NCBI RefSeq assembly: GCF_010731675.1
Contig: NZ_AP022584.1
Location: 682,001 to 746,000, forward strand
Source of the DNA: Mycobacterium marseillense
Lineage (GTDB): Bacteria; Actinomycetota; Actinomycetes; Mycobacteriales; Mycobacteriaceae
DNA: 64,000 nt
Direction: 5' to 3'
Below the pieces are notes generated by a model. The model was not told where the DNA came from, ran no database searches, and was given only the letters and a program-made list of their open reading frames with translations. The translations under genes and the position numbers were made by a program. Every line of letters begins with the position of its first letter. The stretch's first letter is position 1. Below are positions 39,880-53,227 of the stretch, piece after piece.

Positions 39880-41421
39880 GTGGCCGTGGCTTCGTCGAAT
39901 GACCGGATGATCGCCGGGGTCGCCGCTGCCTCCGTCGCGCTCGGTGTCGCCCAACTGGCCAGCATCCCCTTCGGTGCGCGGGCCGATGCCCGCGCGGCCG
40001 TGGGTTCTGCGGTTATCGACCTGACACCCGGCCCCGTCAAAGAGTGGGCCATCCAAACGCTCGGTCCGCTGGACAAACCCTTCCTGGCCGTCGTCGTACT
40101 CGTGGTGATCGCGACGACCGCCGCGATCGCCGGGACCCTCGAGACGCGGCGCCGCCCGTTCGGCAGCGCGGTGATCGCCGCGGCGGGCGTCCTCGGCTGC
40201 ATTGCCGTGCTGTCGCGACCGGGCGGGACGGCACTCGACACGCTGCCCACCGTCGTCGGCGCCGCGTGTGGCGTCGGGGTGCTGCGGATGCTCACCCGAC
40301 GGTTCTCGCCCGAGCCGGACGACGACGCAGACGACCGGGAGCAGCCAGATCCCGGCCGGCGCAGGTTGGTCGTGTACGGGTTGCTCGGACTGGGCGTCGT
40401 CAGTGGGGTAGTCGGGGCGTTCGGCACCCGGCTGGCGCATTCGGTGGAAGCCGACCGTAAGACGTTCGCCCTACCCAGGCCACGATCCCCGGCGCGCCCG
40501 ATACCCGCCGCGGTGCAGCCGAAAGGCGTTGCGTTGCCAAGCTTTATCACTTCAAGTGCTGACTTCTACCGGGTCGACACCGCGCTGAGCGTTCCCCAGC
40601 TCAGCCGCGGCGACTGGCGCCTGCGCATCCACGGGATGGTGGACCGCGAGATCACCTTGAGCTTCGACGACCTCGCCCGCTTCGACATCGTCGAGACGGT
40701 GACCACGTTGACGTGTGTATCCAATCCCGTTGGCGGAGACCTTATTTCAACGGGCATCTGGACGGGATACCGGCTGGCGGACCTACTGGCGGCGGCCGGT
40801 GTGCATCGCGATGCCGACATGGTGCTCTCCACCTCGATCGAGGGATTCACCGTCGGTACCCCCGTGCAGGCTGTCACGGACGGTCGTGACGCGCTGCTGG
40901 CGGTCGGCCTCAACGGTCAACCGCTGCCGGCCGAGCACGGCTATCCGGCCCGCATGGTGGTGCCGGGGCTCTATGGCTACGTGTCGGCCACCAAGTGGGT
41001 GGTGGATTTGGAGTTGACCCGGTTCGACCGGGCCAAGGCCTACTGGACGCGGCAGGGCTGGGCGGCGCAGGCGCCCATCAAGACGGAGTCGCGGATCGAC
41101 GTGCCCAGGGGCGGCCAGACGGTGCCGGTGGGGCCGGTGGTGTTCGGCGGCGTTGCGTGGGCACAAAATCGTGGCGTGCGGGCGGTCGAAGTCCGCATCG
41201 GCAACGGCGGTTGGCAACCGGCCGAACTGGGCGCGAGTTATTCCAATGAGACATGGCGATTGTGGAGCTTCCCGTGGCAGGCGAAAAGCCCCGGGCGAGA
41301 AACCATCACCGTGCGAGCCATCGACAACACCGGTGCCGTCCAGACCGAAGAGCGCGCCAATCCCGTCCCCGACGGCGCCACCGGCTGGCACACGGTGAAC
41401 TTCGCCGTCGTGCCGCGGTAG
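39880..41421 (+). CDS. Membrane-anchored molybdopterin-dependent oxidoreductase (sulfite-oxidase family)
   Basis: 513-aa protein. Five N-terminal membrane segments (residues about 5-25, 65-85, 92-110, 120-135, 163-185) are followed by an extracytoplasmic sulfite-oxidase-type Mo-cofactor domain (about 225-395). The molybdenum-ligand Cys lies in VTTLTCVSNPVGGDLIS, and HGYPARMVVPGLYGYVSATKW is the family's cofactor-binding stretch. A C-terminal immunoglobulin-like Mo-co dimerisation domain follows. GTG 39880 is chosen because TAATGT lies seven bases upstream; GTG 39871 is an alternative. The substrate could be sulfite or a sulfoxide. Confidence 0.85.
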   Translation: MAVASSNDRMIAGVAAASVALGVAQLASIPFGARADARAAVGSAVIDLTPGPVKEWAIQTLGPLDKPFLAVVVLVVIATTAAIAGTLETRRRPFGSAVIAAAGVLGCIAVLSRPGGTALDTLPTVVGAACGVGVLRMLTRRFSPEPDDDADDREQPDPGRRRLVVYGLLGLGVVSGVVGAFGTRLAHSVEADRKTFALPRPRSPARPIPAAVQPKGVALPSFITSSADFYRVDTALSVPQLSRGDWRLRIHGMVDREITLSFDDLARFDIVETVTTLTCVSNPVGGDLISTGIWTGYRLADLLAAAGVHRDADMVLSTSIEGFTVGTPVQAVTDGRDALLAVGLNGQPLPAEHGYPARMVVPGLYGYVSATKWVVDLELTRFDRAKAYWTRQGWAAQAPIKTESRIDVPRGGQTVPVGPVVFGGVAWAQNRGVRAVEVRIGNGGWQPAELGASYSNETWRLWSFPWQAKSPGRETITVRAIDNTGAVQTEERANPVPDGATGWHTVNFAVVPR

Positions 41422-41425
41422 CAAC

Positions 41426-41626
41426 CTATTTCGACGAGAGCTTCCGCCAACTGATCACCGCGATCGCTATCCCGACAAGCGCGGTGATCGGCCCGATGAC
41501 GGACCAGGTGGTGGTGTTGCTCATCGGGCTGCCGCCGAGCACCCCGAACCCTTGCAATGCCCAGATCACACCGAACAACGCGACGATCAGCCCGACCGCG
41601 AAAGTGACGACGAATCCTCTGCTCAT
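41426..41626 (-). CDS. Small two-helix membrane protein
   Basis: 66-aa hydrophobic protein with two membrane segments (MSRGFVVTFAVGLIVALFGV onward; and SVIGPITALVGIAIAVISW) and a basic C-terminus. No family is recognised. TAGGGT on the minus strand (plus 41633-41638) is six bases before ATG 41626, which supports a real, leaderless gene. Convergent with the Mo-oxidoreductase and divergent from cobN. Confidence 0.7.
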   Translation of the reverse strand: MSRGFVVTFAVGLIVALFGVIWALQGFGVLGGSPMSNTTTWSVIGPITALVGIAIAVISWRKLSSK

Positions 41627-41682
41627 AGGGGGACCCTACGTGCCGATTCGGCCGTCCGAAGCCGCTGCGGTACGAATGACGG

Positions 41683-45258
<3,576 letters not shown>

Positions 45259-45271
45259 CCATCCCCGCGAC

Positions 45272-45323
45272 TGTGCGGCTGGCCGCACACTCGGCACCCA
45301 ATGTGCGGCTGGCGGCACACTCG
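45272..45323. repeat. Two palindromic 22-bp repeats between convergent cobN and SDR
   Basis: TGTGCGGCTGGCCGCACACT (from 45272) and TGTGCGGCTGGCGGCACACT (from 45302) are spaced 30 bp apart with one mismatch across 22 bp. The first is a perfect palindrome (TGTGCGGC, TG, GCCGCACA). Placed between convergent stops, the pair may act as a bidirectional terminator or belong to a dispersed intergenic repeat. Confidence 0.6.
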
Positions 45324-45342
45324 ACCCGAGCCGGCGGAGCCG

Positions 45343-46146
45343 TCAGACGAAGTCCGACCCGCCGTCCACGTTGACCGTCGCGCCGGTGACATAGCCATTG
45401 CGCCGCGAGGCCAGGTAGGCGGTGATGGACGCGACTTCTTCGGGAAGGCCGGCCCGGCCGAGGTCGCAGGGCTGGTGAAAGTTGTTGTCGATCCAGGTCA
45501 TGACGTCGACCGGATCGGTGGCGTCGAGACCGTCGGCGGCGAGGATGTCTTTGAGGTTTTCGGTGAAGCTGGCGGTCACGATGGTCCCGGGACACACACA
45601 GTTGACCAGAATGCCGTCCTTGGCAAGGCTTTTCGACAGATTCTTGGTGACGCTGGCCAGCGCCGCCTTCGATGCCGTGTAGGCGACGATCCGCGGATTC
45701 TGGCGCTGAATCGAGTGCGCCGAGAACGTCACCACCCGGGCCCACTCCGCGGCGCGCAGCAGCGGCAACGCGGCACGGACCGAGCGCACCGCCGACATCG
45801 TGCCGAGGCTGAACGCCTCGTCCCACTGGGCGTCGTCCATCTGCTCGAAATAGCCGTCGCCGGGCCCGATCGTGTGGACCAGGCTGTTGAGGTGTCCCCA
45901 GCGGGTGGCGACGGCCGCGAAACCCGCGGCGATGGAGGTCGGATCGGCCATATCCACACTGATCCCCACGGCGTCCGGGGCGCCGGCCTCGCGCAGCGAC
46001 GCCACCGCGGCATCGAGCGCAGCCTGACTCCTGGCCATCACCGCCACCCTGGCCCCTTCGGCCGCAAGGGTTTCGGCGACAGCCAATCCCATCCCCTTGC
46101 TGCCGCCCGTGACCACGGCCGTCGATCCCGCAAGACCCAGGTCCAT
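45343..46146 (-). CDS. Short-chain dehydrogenase/reductase
   Basis: 267-aa classical SDR. Cofactor motif VVTGGSKGMGLAVAETLAAE, catalytic SAHSIQRQNPRIVAYTASKAAL (Ser, Tyr-x3-Lys), C-terminal GYVTGATVNVDGGSDFV. ATG 46146 has AAGGAA upstream. It lies 16 bp downstream of a TetR gene on the same strand, and is probably its target and in one transcript. Substrate unknown. Confidence 0.88.
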   Translation of the reverse strand: MDLGLAGSTAVVTGGSKGMGLAVAETLAAEGARVAVMARSQAALDAAVASLREAGAPDAVGISVDMADPTSIAAGFAAVATRWGHLNSLVHTIGPGDGYFEQMDDAQWDEAFSLGTMSAVRSVRAALPLLRAAEWARVVTFSAHSIQRQNPRIVAYTASKAALASVTKNLSKSLAKDGILVNCVCPGTIVTASFTENLKDILAADGLDATDPVDVMTWIDNNFHQPCDLGRAGLPEEVASITAYLASRRNGYVTGATVNVDGGSDFV

Positions 46147-46162
46147 CGCTAGTTCCTTTCCC

Positions 46163-46810
46163 TCAGGTCGAACACACCTGTTCGATTGCCCCGCGCGCGA
46201 CGCCGAGCCCGCGCAGGCAGAACAGTTGAACGCGCCGGCGCAGGTCGTCGCGAGCACCGGCGCCCTTCGCCCAGTGCTGGTCGATTCCCGCCCACACCAC
46301 TCCGTGGATGAACTGGGCGTCGGCCACCGGATCGACCCCGTGGAAGACACCGTCCCGTTGGCCGCGCCCGATTGACTCGCTGAGCGGTGCGAGCACTTCC
46401 GCATAGGCCGGCTGGACCACACCGCGGGCCGAGACGATCTGCGATTGAGCCTCCAACGACAGTCGCCGCAGATCGTTTTCGAGCCGTTCGTCGAATGCCA
46501 GGTCGAGTCGCGCGTCGATCCAGGCCGCGACGGCCTCGATTTCGGTTGCGGCATGGGACATTCGACGCTTCAGCCGCCGCCTTTCGGCGTGCGCGCCCTC
46601 CAGGAAGACCGCGGTGATCAGCTCGTCCTTCGATCCGAAATGCCGATAGAACGCCCGTGTGCTCAACGCGGCCCGCTGCAGGACGGCGGCGACGCTGAGC
46701 CCGTCGACTCCGTGCTCGCGCACCGTTGTCGTCGCCGCGTCCAGGATCTGGCGGCGAACCGCCGGATCAGGGCCCAGTTTCTCGCGTTGCCGCGTGCGGG
46801 GAGCGTTCAC
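46163..46810 (-). CDS. TetR-family transcriptional regulator
   Basis: 215-aa TetR regulator. HTH region (about 18-65): RRQILDAATTTVREHGVDG, AAVLQRAALSTRAFYRHFGS, KDELITAVF. The helical C-terminal domain resembles the TetR_C group of fatty-acid or steroid regulators. GTG 46810 start. Immediately upstream is a strong palindrome (46839-46867), presumably its operator. It forms a unit with the SDR downstream and is divergent from a PPOX gene. Confidence 0.88.
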   Translation of the reverse strand: MNAPRTRQREKLGPDPAVRRQILDAATTTVREHGVDGLSVAAVLQRAALSTRAFYRHFGSKDELITAVFLEGAHAERRRLKRRMSHAATEIEAVAAWIDARLDLAFDERLENDLRRLSLEAQSQIVSARGVVQPAYAEVLAPLSESIGRGQRDGVFHGVDPVADAQFIHGVVWAGIDQHWAKGAGARDDLRRRVQLFCLRGLGVARGAIEQVCST

Positions 46811-46838
46811 GATTGCCTGCTCTTCTCGGGACCGGCCA

Positions 46839-46867
46839 CTTAAATGAAAATGCTGTTTTCGTTTAAG
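46839..46867. promoter_or_regulatory. Probable TetR operator (29-bp imperfect palindrome)
   Basis: Half-sites CTTAAATGAAAAT (46839-46851) and GTTTTCGTTTAAG (46855-46867) around GCT match as inverted repeats at 11 of 13 positions, in the only AT-rich patch of the divergent tetR/PPOX gap. Size and position fit an autoregulatory TetR operator. Confidence 0.6.
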
Positions 46868-46937
46868 GCCTTAGAACTATCGCAGCGCAGCGGTACGGAT
46901 GTCAACGGTGAATCGCCGGCAGCGGTAGGTTGGCAGC

Positions 46938-47318
46938 GTGACACCGACCTTCGCCGATCTCGCCAAGGCGCAATACATCCTGCTCACCACGTTCACCAAA
47001 GACGGCAGGCCCAAGCCGACGCCGATCTGGGCCGCCCTGGATCAAGACCGGCTCCTGGTCATCACCGGAGAAAAGTCGTGGAAGGTCAAGCGGATCCGCA
47101 ACACCCCGCGTGTCACGCTGGCCACCTGCACGATGAACGGCCGCCCGACCAGTGTAGCCGTCGAGGGGACCGCCGTCATCCTCGACAAGTCCCAAACCGC
47201 CGCGGTCTACGACGCGATCGGCAAGCGCTACGGCATCGTGGGCAGGGTGTTCAACCTCTTCAGCAAGTTGCGCGGCGGCATGGAAAACAATGTGGGGCTC
47301 GAGCTGAAAGTGGTGTGA
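46938..47318 (+). CDS. PPOX-class F420-dependent protein (Rv2061c homologue)
   Basis: 126-aa split-barrel protein of the flavin/deazaflavin oxidoreductase superfamily. N-terminal YILLTTFTKDGRPKPTPIW and ITGEKSWKVKRIRNTPRVTL fit the FDOR-B group. No substrate is known. GTG 46938 follows TAGGTT (46926-46931) by six bases. The divergent TetR operator is 70 bp upstream, so it may share regulation with the SDR/TetR unit. Confidence 0.85.
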   Translation: MTPTFADLAKAQYILLTTFTKDGRPKPTPIWAALDQDRLLVITGEKSWKVKRIRNTPRVTLATCTMNGRPTSVAVEGTAVILDKSQTAAVYDAIGKRYGIVGRVFNLFSKLRGGMENNVGLELKVV

Positions 47319-47321
47319 ACG

Positions 47322-48029
47322 CTAGGCCGTTGCCCCGGTCGCCAGGTGTTCGCCGAAGAACGCGAAGACGCGGCGCCAGGCGTCCTCGGTGGCGGCCTCG
47401 TCGTAGCCGAAACCGGTGATCCGAAGCAGACCCTGGGCGGGCAGCTCGTTGGCGAAGCTGTGCCCGGCGCCGGGATAGACCTTCACATCGGCGGTGATGT
47501 TCTTGTCGGCGATCGTCTTGCGCAACTTCTCCGGCGCGCCCCGTCCCAACGGGTCGCGGCCGCCCAAGCTGGCCACGATCGGGCACGCCCCGTCGAGTGT
47601 CTTGTCGAGATTGCGGGGCAGGGGAGTGCTGTAGAAGGGCGCGGCGGCGCCAAACCCCTTGGGCGACATCACAAGTGCGAACTGACCACCCATGCAGAAG
47701 CCCGCGACGCCCACCTGGCCGGAACATTCCGGCATCGCTTTCAGGTGATCGCGAGCGGCCGAGATGTCGTCGAGGGCTCGGCCGCGCTGCGTCTGCAGCT
47801 CCTTCATGACCCGCGTGATGCAGCGGATGCGGCCGCCGCGGGCGTACAGGTTCGGGGTGAGCGCGAGGTAACCCGCCCGGGCGATGCGGTCGTTGATCGA
47901 CTGCTTGTCCCGGCCGTAGCCGATCGCATCGTGGATCACCACCACGCCCGGCCAGGGGCCCTGTCCCGATGGCGTGCTCAGTAACGCATCGATCGGTCCG
48001 TCGGGGGTATCGATCTGAATCGTCGTCAT
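47322..48029 (-). CDS. Dienelactone hydrolase family protein (Rv2054 homologue)
   Basis: 235-aa alpha/beta hydrolase with the dienelactone-hydrolase Cys nucleophile: VGVAGFCMGGQFALV. The acid lies in SLGGRDPLG and the His in YPGAGHSFANELPA. The N-terminal oxyanion-loop Glu common in true DLH is replaced in VVIHDAIGYG, so activity on dienelactone is unproven. ATG 48029. Convergent with the PPOX gene and divergent from fxsA. Confidence 0.88.
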   Translation of the reverse strand: MTTIQIDTPDGPIDALLSTPSGQGPWPGVVVIHDAIGYGRDKQSINDRIARAGYLALTPNLYARGGRIRCITRVMKELQTQRGRALDDISAARDHLKAMPECSGQVGVAGFCMGGQFALVMSPKGFGAAAPFYSTPLPRNLDKTLDGACPIVASLGGRDPLGRGAPEKLRKTIADKNITADVKVYPGAGHSFANELPAQGLLRITGFGYDEAATEDAWRRVFAFFGEHLATGATA

Positions 48030-48102
48030 AGCGTCATCTAACTGCAATCGCGAGGGAGAGCACCATGGGAACTCCGGCGCGGTCCGCAGACGTTGCCCTG
48101 AC

Positions 48103-48615
48103 ATGGTGTCGCGGCTGTTGCTCGTCTACGCCGTCGTCGAACTGGCGGCGATCTTCGCGCTGGTGTCGACGACCGGATGGGGTTGGACCCTGCTGGTGCT
48201 GTTGGCGACGTTCCTGCTCGGGTGGGGCATCGTCGCCCCGATGGCAGGGTCCCACCTCATCCGTCGCATCGGGCGATTGCGCTCCGGGCTGGCCGGCTCA
48301 CGCGACGCCGCCGGCGACGGCGCGGTGACCAGTCTGGCGACGCTCCTCGTTCTCATTCCCGGACTCGTCAGCACGGCCCTCGGTCTGGTGCTGCTCATTC
48401 CGCCGGTCCGGTCGGCCGCAGGCCCCGGGCTGGGCGCCATGGCGGTGCGCACGCTGCGGCGCCGAGTGCCCGGCACCAGTTACGCCACCACCTTTCGCGC
48501 GGATCCCTATCCTTACCCGGGTGACGCCCGCGGCCACGGCGACTACATCGACGGCGAGGTCATCGACGTCAAAGACGTCGAGCCGGCGCGGACCCCGCGC
48601 TTCGACGGGCGCTGA
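48103..48615 (+). CDS. fxsA: FxsA-family membrane protein
   Basis: 170-aa FxsA protein with membrane segments at residues about 4-20, 25-47 and 78-98, and a cytoplasmic tail with Asp/Tyr/Pro-rich end. E. coli FxsA relieves phage exclusion when overproduced; the native role is unknown. ATG 48103, or GTG 48106, begins VSRLLLVYAVVELAAIFALV. Order fxsA, amidohydrolase, lnt/ppm1 as in M. tuberculosis (Rv2053c-Rv2051c). Confidence 0.88.
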   Translation: MVSRLLLVYAVVELAAIFALVSTTGWGWTLLVLLATFLLGWGIVAPMAGSHLIRRIGRLRSGLAGSRDAAGDGAVTSLATLLVLIPGLVSTALGLVLLIPPVRSAAGPGLGAMAVRTLRRRVPGTSYATTFRADPYPYPGDARGHGDYIDGEVIDVKDVEPARTPRFDGR

Positions 48616-48680
48616 GCCGGGGAAAGCGCGCTCGCGCTGATCGTTATCGACACGCGAGCGGTTGCACGTAGTTTTGGCGT

Positions 48681-50348
48681 GTGGTTGATAGCCCCGTTCC
48701 GCCTCAGGCCGTTTCACGGCCTGCATCGTCACGGGATGAGGTCGATAGACCCAGCCCGGTGACCCTGCTCGTCAACGGCCGGGTGCACAGCCCGGCGCAC
48801 CCCGACGCGACCGCGATGGCGGTCCGCGGCGGTGTCATCGCCTGGCTGGGCAGCGACGAGGTCGGCCGCGACATGTTCCCCGACGCCGAGATCGAAGACG
48901 TCGACGGCGGTTTCGTGGCGCCGGGATTCGTCGACAGCCACATCCATCTGACCGCTACCGGCCTGACGCTGAGCGGGCTGGACCTGCGCCAGGCCGGCTC
49001 GCGCGCGCAGTGCGTGCAGATGGTCGCCGACTACGCCGCCGCCCACCCGGGTCAACTGGTGTGGGGGCACGGGTGGGATGAAACATCGTGGCCGGACAAC
49101 ACCCCGCTCGCCACCAGTGACCTCGACGCCGTCCTCGGCGACCGCCCCGCCTACCTGGCCCGCGTGGACGTGCACTCGGCGGCGGTCTCGACGGGCCTGC
49201 GACGGCTCGTCGCGGAACTCCCGTCGGCGGCCGGCTTCAGCGCGGAGCGGCCACTCGCCGGCGACGCCCACCATCTCGTGCGCGCCGTCGCCCGCGACCT
49301 GCTGACCCCGGGGCAGCTCACCGCGGCCCGCGCGGCAGCGCTCAACGCCGCCGCGGCGGCGGGCATCGTCGCCGTGCACGAATGCGCCGGACCCCAGATC
49401 GGCGGGATCGACGACTGGCTGCAGCTGCGGGACCTCGACCACGGCGTCGAAGTGATCGGCTTCTGGGGTGAGCCGGTGCGCACCGCCGCGCAGGCCCGGG
49501 AGCTGATGGCCGCGACCGGGGCACGTGGGCTGGCCGGAGATCTGTTCGTCGACGGCGCGATCGGGTCGCGCACTGCCTGGCTGCACGAGCCCTACACCGA
49601 CGCGCCGGACCGCACGGGCACCTGCTATCTGGACGCCGACGCGGTGAGAGCCCACGTGCGGGCGTGCACCGAGGCCGAGATCACCGCCGGGTTCCACGTC
49701 ATCGGAGACGCCGCCGTCGCCACCGTGGTGGACGCCTTCGAGCGAGTCGCCGCGGACCTCGGACCGGTCGCGGTCGCCCGCTGCGGACATCGCCTCGAGC
49801 ACGTCGAGATGGTCACCGCCGAGCAAGCCACCAAACTGGGGCACTGGGGCGTCATCGCCAGCGTGCAGCCCAATTTCGATGCGCTCTGGGGCGGTCCCGA
49901 CGGCATGTACGCGCGGCGGCTCGGCGCCGAGCGAGGCAGTCGGCTCAACCCGTTTGCGCTGTTAGCATCCCAAGGCGTGCCCCTCGCGCTAGGTTCCGAC
50001 GCCCCGGTGACGGGTTTCGACCCGTGGCTGAGCGTGCGCGCGGCCGTCAACCATCGCACCGCGGGCAGCGCGGTCTCGGCGCGGGCCGCGTTCGCTGCCG
50101 CCACCCGCGGCGGCTGGCGGGCCGCCGGTGTCCGCGACGGCAGCGCAGGCACCTTGACGCCGGGTGCGCCCGCGTCGTACGCCATCTGGGATGCGGGGGC
50201 GCTGGAGGTACACGCACCGCGCGACACTGTGCAGCGCTGGTCAACCGATCCGCGCTCCCGCGTACCCGCGTTGCCGCGGCTGGACCCGAACGATGCCCTG
50301 CCGCGGTGCCGGCGAACCGTGCATCGGGGCGCTGTCATCCATGGCTAG
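48681..50348 (+). CDS. YtcJ-like amidohydrolase (Rv2052c homologue)
   Basis: 555-aa amidohydrolase_3 family protein. A composite beta-sandwich and TIM-barrel with the metal-binding [13 protein letters not shown] (HxH), GHGWDETSW, the HVIGDAAV His, the GHRLEHVEM His, and [14 protein letters not shown] (catalytic Asp). Deacylates an unknown amide. GTG 48681 follows TAGTTT by six bases; GTG 48759 would give 529 aa. Its 3' end overlaps lnt by 8 bp. Confidence 0.85.
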   Translation: MVDSPVPPQAVSRPASSRDEVDRPSPVTLLVNGRVHSPAHPDATAMAVRGGVIAWLGSDEVGRDMFPDAEIEDVDGGFVAPGFVDSHIHLTATGLTLSGLDLRQAGSRAQCVQMVADYAAAHPGQLVWGHGWDETSWPDNTPLATSDLDAVLGDRPAYLARVDVHSAAVSTGLRRLVAELPSAAGFSAERPLAGDAHHLVRAVARDLLTPGQLTAARAAALNAAAAAGIVAVHECAGPQIGGIDDWLQLRDLDHGVEVIGFWGEPVRTAAQARELMAATGARGLAGDLFVDGAIGSRTAWLHEPYTDAPDRTGTCYLDADAVRAHVRACTEAEITAGFHVIGDAAVATVVDAFERVAADLGPVAVARCGHRLEHVEMVTAEQATKLGHWGVIASVQPNFDALWGGPDGMYARRLGAERGSRLNPFALLASQGVPLALGSDAPVTGFDPWLSVRAAVNHRTAGSAVSARAAFAAATRGGWRAAGVRDGSAGTLTPGAPASYAIWDAGALEVHAPRDTVQRWSTDPRSRVPALPRLDPNDALPRCRRTVHRGAVIHG

Positions 50349-52350
50349 GGACTGGCCCGGCGGCGAAGCGCCGGACCCAGCTGAACCCCCGGAGCACACC
50401 GCGGCGACCGACCCGGTGGACGAGCAGGCCGACCCGATCAGCGACGAGGCCGAATCCGAACGCGACGACGAGCCCGCCGACGTGCACCCCCCGCCACCCA
50501 AACAGCCCGGCGGGCGCGCGCGGCTGACCGAACGACTGGGGGCCATGGCCCGCCGGACGGCGACCGGGCTGGTGACCGCGGTGATCGCCAGGCTGCCCGC
50601 CGCCCAGGCCGCGCTGCTGCCCCGCCTGACCCGGTTGATCTGCGCCGTGGTCGGCGGCCTGCTGCTGTGCGCCAGTTTCCCGACGCTGAACTGGTGGTGG
50701 GGCGCCGTCGTCGCCGCGGCGCTGCTGGCGTGGGTGCTGACCCACCCCGCGACGACGCCGGCGGGCGGGCTGGGCTACGCGTTCCTCTTCGGCTTGGCGC
50801 TCTACCTGCCGCTGCTGCCGTGGGTGGGGCTGCTGGTCGGGTCCGTCCCGTGGGTCGCGCTGTCGGCCGTATCGGCGCTATTTCCCGCCACCTTCGGCCT
50901 GTGCGCGGTCATCGTGCGCCGGCTGCCCGCCTGGCCCATCTGGTTCGCGCTGCTGTGGGCCGCTCAGGAGTGGGTGAAGTCGGTTTTCCCGTTCGGCGGC
51001 TTCCCCTGGGGTTCGGTGGCCTTCGGCCAAACGCATGGGCCGTTCCTGCCGCTGGTTCAGCTCGGCGGTGTCGCGCTGCTGTCCCTGGCCATCATGCTGG
51101 TGGGTTTCAGCGTGACCGCGATCGCGCTGGAGATCGTGAAGTGGTGGCGCGCGGGCCACCCGGTGCGCGGCGCGGCCGACGGGGCCGAAACCGAGCCGCC
51201 GCCGCCCGCGGTGGTGCTCCCCGGCGTCTGCATCTGCCTGGTGCTGTTCGCGTCGGTCATGGTCTGGCCCCAGGTGCGGCACGCCGGCACCGGCTCGGGA
51301 GGCGAACCGTCGGTGACCGTCGCGGTGGTGCAGGGCAACGTGCCGCGGCTGGGTTTCGAGTTCAACGAGCAACGACGGGCGGTCCTGGACAACCACGTCC
51401 GCGAGACGCTGGCCCTGGCCGACGACGTGCGCGCCGGGGCCGCGCCGCAACCCCAGTTCGTGATCTGGCCGGAAGATTCATCCGACATCGACCCGCTGGT
51501 CAACCCGGACGCCGCGCTGGAGATATCGCAGGCCGCGGCCGCGATCGGCGCCCCGATCCTGATCGGCAGCGTGCTCGAAGTTCCCGGCCGCCCGCCGGCG
51601 GATCCGCACTACACGAACACCATGATCGTGTGGAACCCGGCCACCGGCCCGGCCGAACGCCACGACAAGGAGATTGTGCAGCCGTTCGGGGAGTACCTGC
51701 CGATGCCGTGGCTCTTCAAGCATCTGTCCGGGTACGCCGGCCGCGCCGGGAGCATGGTGCCGCGGCCGGGTAGTGACGTCGTGCACATGGCGGCGGTTCC
51801 GGTCGGGGTCGCGACGTGCTGGGAAGTGATCTTCGACCGCGTCCCTCGGCACGCGGTCCTCGGCGGCGCCCAGCTGCTGGCGGTGCCGGCCAACAACGCC
51901 ACCTTCAACAAGACGATGAGCGAACAGCAGCTGGCGTTCGCGAAGGTCAGGGCCGTCGAGCACGACCGCTACGTGGTGGTCGCGGGCACGACGGGGATCA
52001 GCGCCGTGATCGCCCCGGACGGCGGCGAGTTGGCGCGGACCGACTTCTTTCAGCCCGCCTACCTGGACATGCCGGTGCGCCTCAAGACCAAGTTGACGCC
52101 GGCGACCCGCTGGGCGCCGCTGCTGCAGTGGGTCATGGTGGCAGCGGCCGGGGCGGTCATTTTGGCCGGGATACGGCACAATGGATGGTTCCCGCGTCCG
52201 ATTCGTCTCAGGCCAAGGTCCTCGGGCCGATCGGCACGTCTTTCCAAAACGGCCGGTACGACCCCGGGCGCACACCCGCCCGACGAGCACGACTCAGACA
52301 CCGCGCCCGGCGAGGGCGGGGATCGCACGCCGGCAGACGACGGCGGGTGA
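50341..52350 (+). CDS. lnt: Apolipoprotein N-acyltransferase Lnt (Ppm2-like)
   Basis: 669-aa enzyme that N-acylates the lipid-modified Cys of lipoproteins. An N-terminal acidic/Pro-rich cytoplasmic stretch (1-60) precedes about seven membrane helices. A C-N hydrolase domain (about 325-570) follows, with Glu in VIWPEDSSD, Lys in [15 protein letters not shown] and Cys in [13 protein letters not shown] last membrane helix precedes a disordered tail. In M. tuberculosis this domain is fused to Ppm1 (Rv2051c); here the two are separate genes 64 bp apart. Confidence 0.93.
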   Translation: MARDWPGGEAPDPAEPPEHTAATDPVDEQADPISDEAESERDDEPADVHPPPPKQPGGRARLTERLGAMARRTATGLVTAVIARLPAAQAALLPRLTRLICAVVGGLLLCASFPTLNWWWGAVVAAALLAWVLTHPATTPAGGLGYAFLFGLALYLPLLPWVGLLVGSVPWVALSAVSALFPATFGLCAVIVRRLPAWPIWFALLWAAQEWVKSVFPFGGFPWGSVAFGQTHGPFLPLVQLGGVALLSLAIMLVGFSVTAIALEIVKWWRAGHPVRGAADGAETEPPPPAVVLPGVCICLVLFASVMVWPQVRHAGTGSGGEPSVTVAVVQGNVPRLGFEFNEQRRAVLDNHVRETLALADDVRAGAAPQPQFVIWPEDSSDIDPLVNPDAALEISQAAAAIGAPILIGSVLEVPGRPPADPHYTNTMIVWNPATGPAERHDKEIVQPFGEYLPMPWLFKHLSGYAGRAGSMVPRPGSDVVHMAAVPVGVATCWEVIFDRVPRHAVLGGAQLLAVPANNATFNKTMSEQQLAFAKVRAVEHDRYVVVAGTTGISAVIAPDGGELARTDFFQPAYLDMPVRLKTKLTPATRWAPLLQWVMVAAAGAVILAGIRHNGWFPRPIRLRPRSSGRSARLSKTAGTTPGAHPPDEHDSDTAPGEGGDRTPADDGG

Positions 52351-52414
52351 CGACACTCCGTCCCACCGGGGACGGCCGACTTTCTTGCGATTTCGGGCGA
52401 CACAGAGGAGCTAC

Positions 52415-53218
52415 ATGACCACCGGCCAGCCGGCGCCCCACGCCCCGGGCAATCGTCCCAGCCAGCGCGTCTTGGTGATCATCCCGACCTACAACGAGCT
52501 GGAGAACCTGCCGGTGATCCACCGGCGGCTCAAGGACGCGTGCCCGCACGTGCACCTGCTCATCGTGGACGACAGCAGCCCGGACGGCACCGGCCGGCTG
52601 GCCGAGGAACTGGCCGCGGCCGACCCCGGTCGCACCCACGTCATGCACCGCACCGCCAAGGATGGCCTGGGCGCGGCGTACCTGGCGGGCTTCGCCTGGG
52701 GCTTGAGCCGCGACTACTCGGTGCTCGTCGAAATGGACGCCGACGGCAGCCACGCGCCCGAACAGCTGCACCGCCTGCTGGACGCGGTCGACAACGGTGC
52801 CGATCTGGCCATCGGCTCGCGCTACGTCGACGGCGGGACGGTGCGCAACTGGCCGTGGCGGCGCTGGGCGCTGTCCTGGACCGCCAACACCTATGCGCGG
52901 CTGGCGTTGGGCATCGGGGTGCACGACATCACCGCCGGCTACCGCGCCTACCGCCGCGAGGTCCTCGAGGCGATCGACCTCGACGGCGTGGACTCCAAGG
53001 GCTACTGCTTCCAGATCGACCTGACGTGGCGCACGATCTGCAACGGCTTCACCATCGTCGAGGCGCCGATCACGTTTACCGAGCGCGAACTCGGAGTGTC
53101 CAAGATGAGCGGATCCAACATCCGCGAAGCCCTGGTCAAAGTCACCCGATGGGGCGTCCAGGGCCGCCGGTCGGGCGCGCGCGCCACGCCGGCCACCGGG
53201 GCCGACAACCGCGCCTAG
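52415..53218 (+). CDS. ppm1: Polyprenol-monophosphomannose synthase Ppm1
   Basis: 267-aa GT-A fold, GT2-family glycosyltransferase that transfers mannose from GDP-mannose to polyprenyl phosphate, the donor for late PIM/LAM mannosylation and protein mannosylation. Motifs: [38 protein letters not shown], the metal-binding [12 protein letters not shown], and [22 protein letters not shown] 52415 has GAGGAG upstream. It follows lnt, which helps its membrane recruitment in other mycobacteria. Confidence 0.95.
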   Translation: MTTGQPAPHAPGNRPSQRVLVIIPTYNELENLPVIHRRLKDACPHVHLLIVDDSSPDGTGRLAEELAAADPGRTHVMHRTAKDGLGAAYLAGFAWGLSRDYSVLVEMDADGSHAPEQLHRLLDAVDNGADLAIGSRYVDGGTVRNWPWRRWALSWTANTYARLALGIGVHDITAGYRAYRREVLEAIDLDGVDSKGYCFQIDLTWRTICNGFTIVEAPITFTERELGVSKMSGSNIREALVKVTRWGVQGRRSGARATPATGADNRA

Positions 53219-53227
53219 ACCGCGGGC

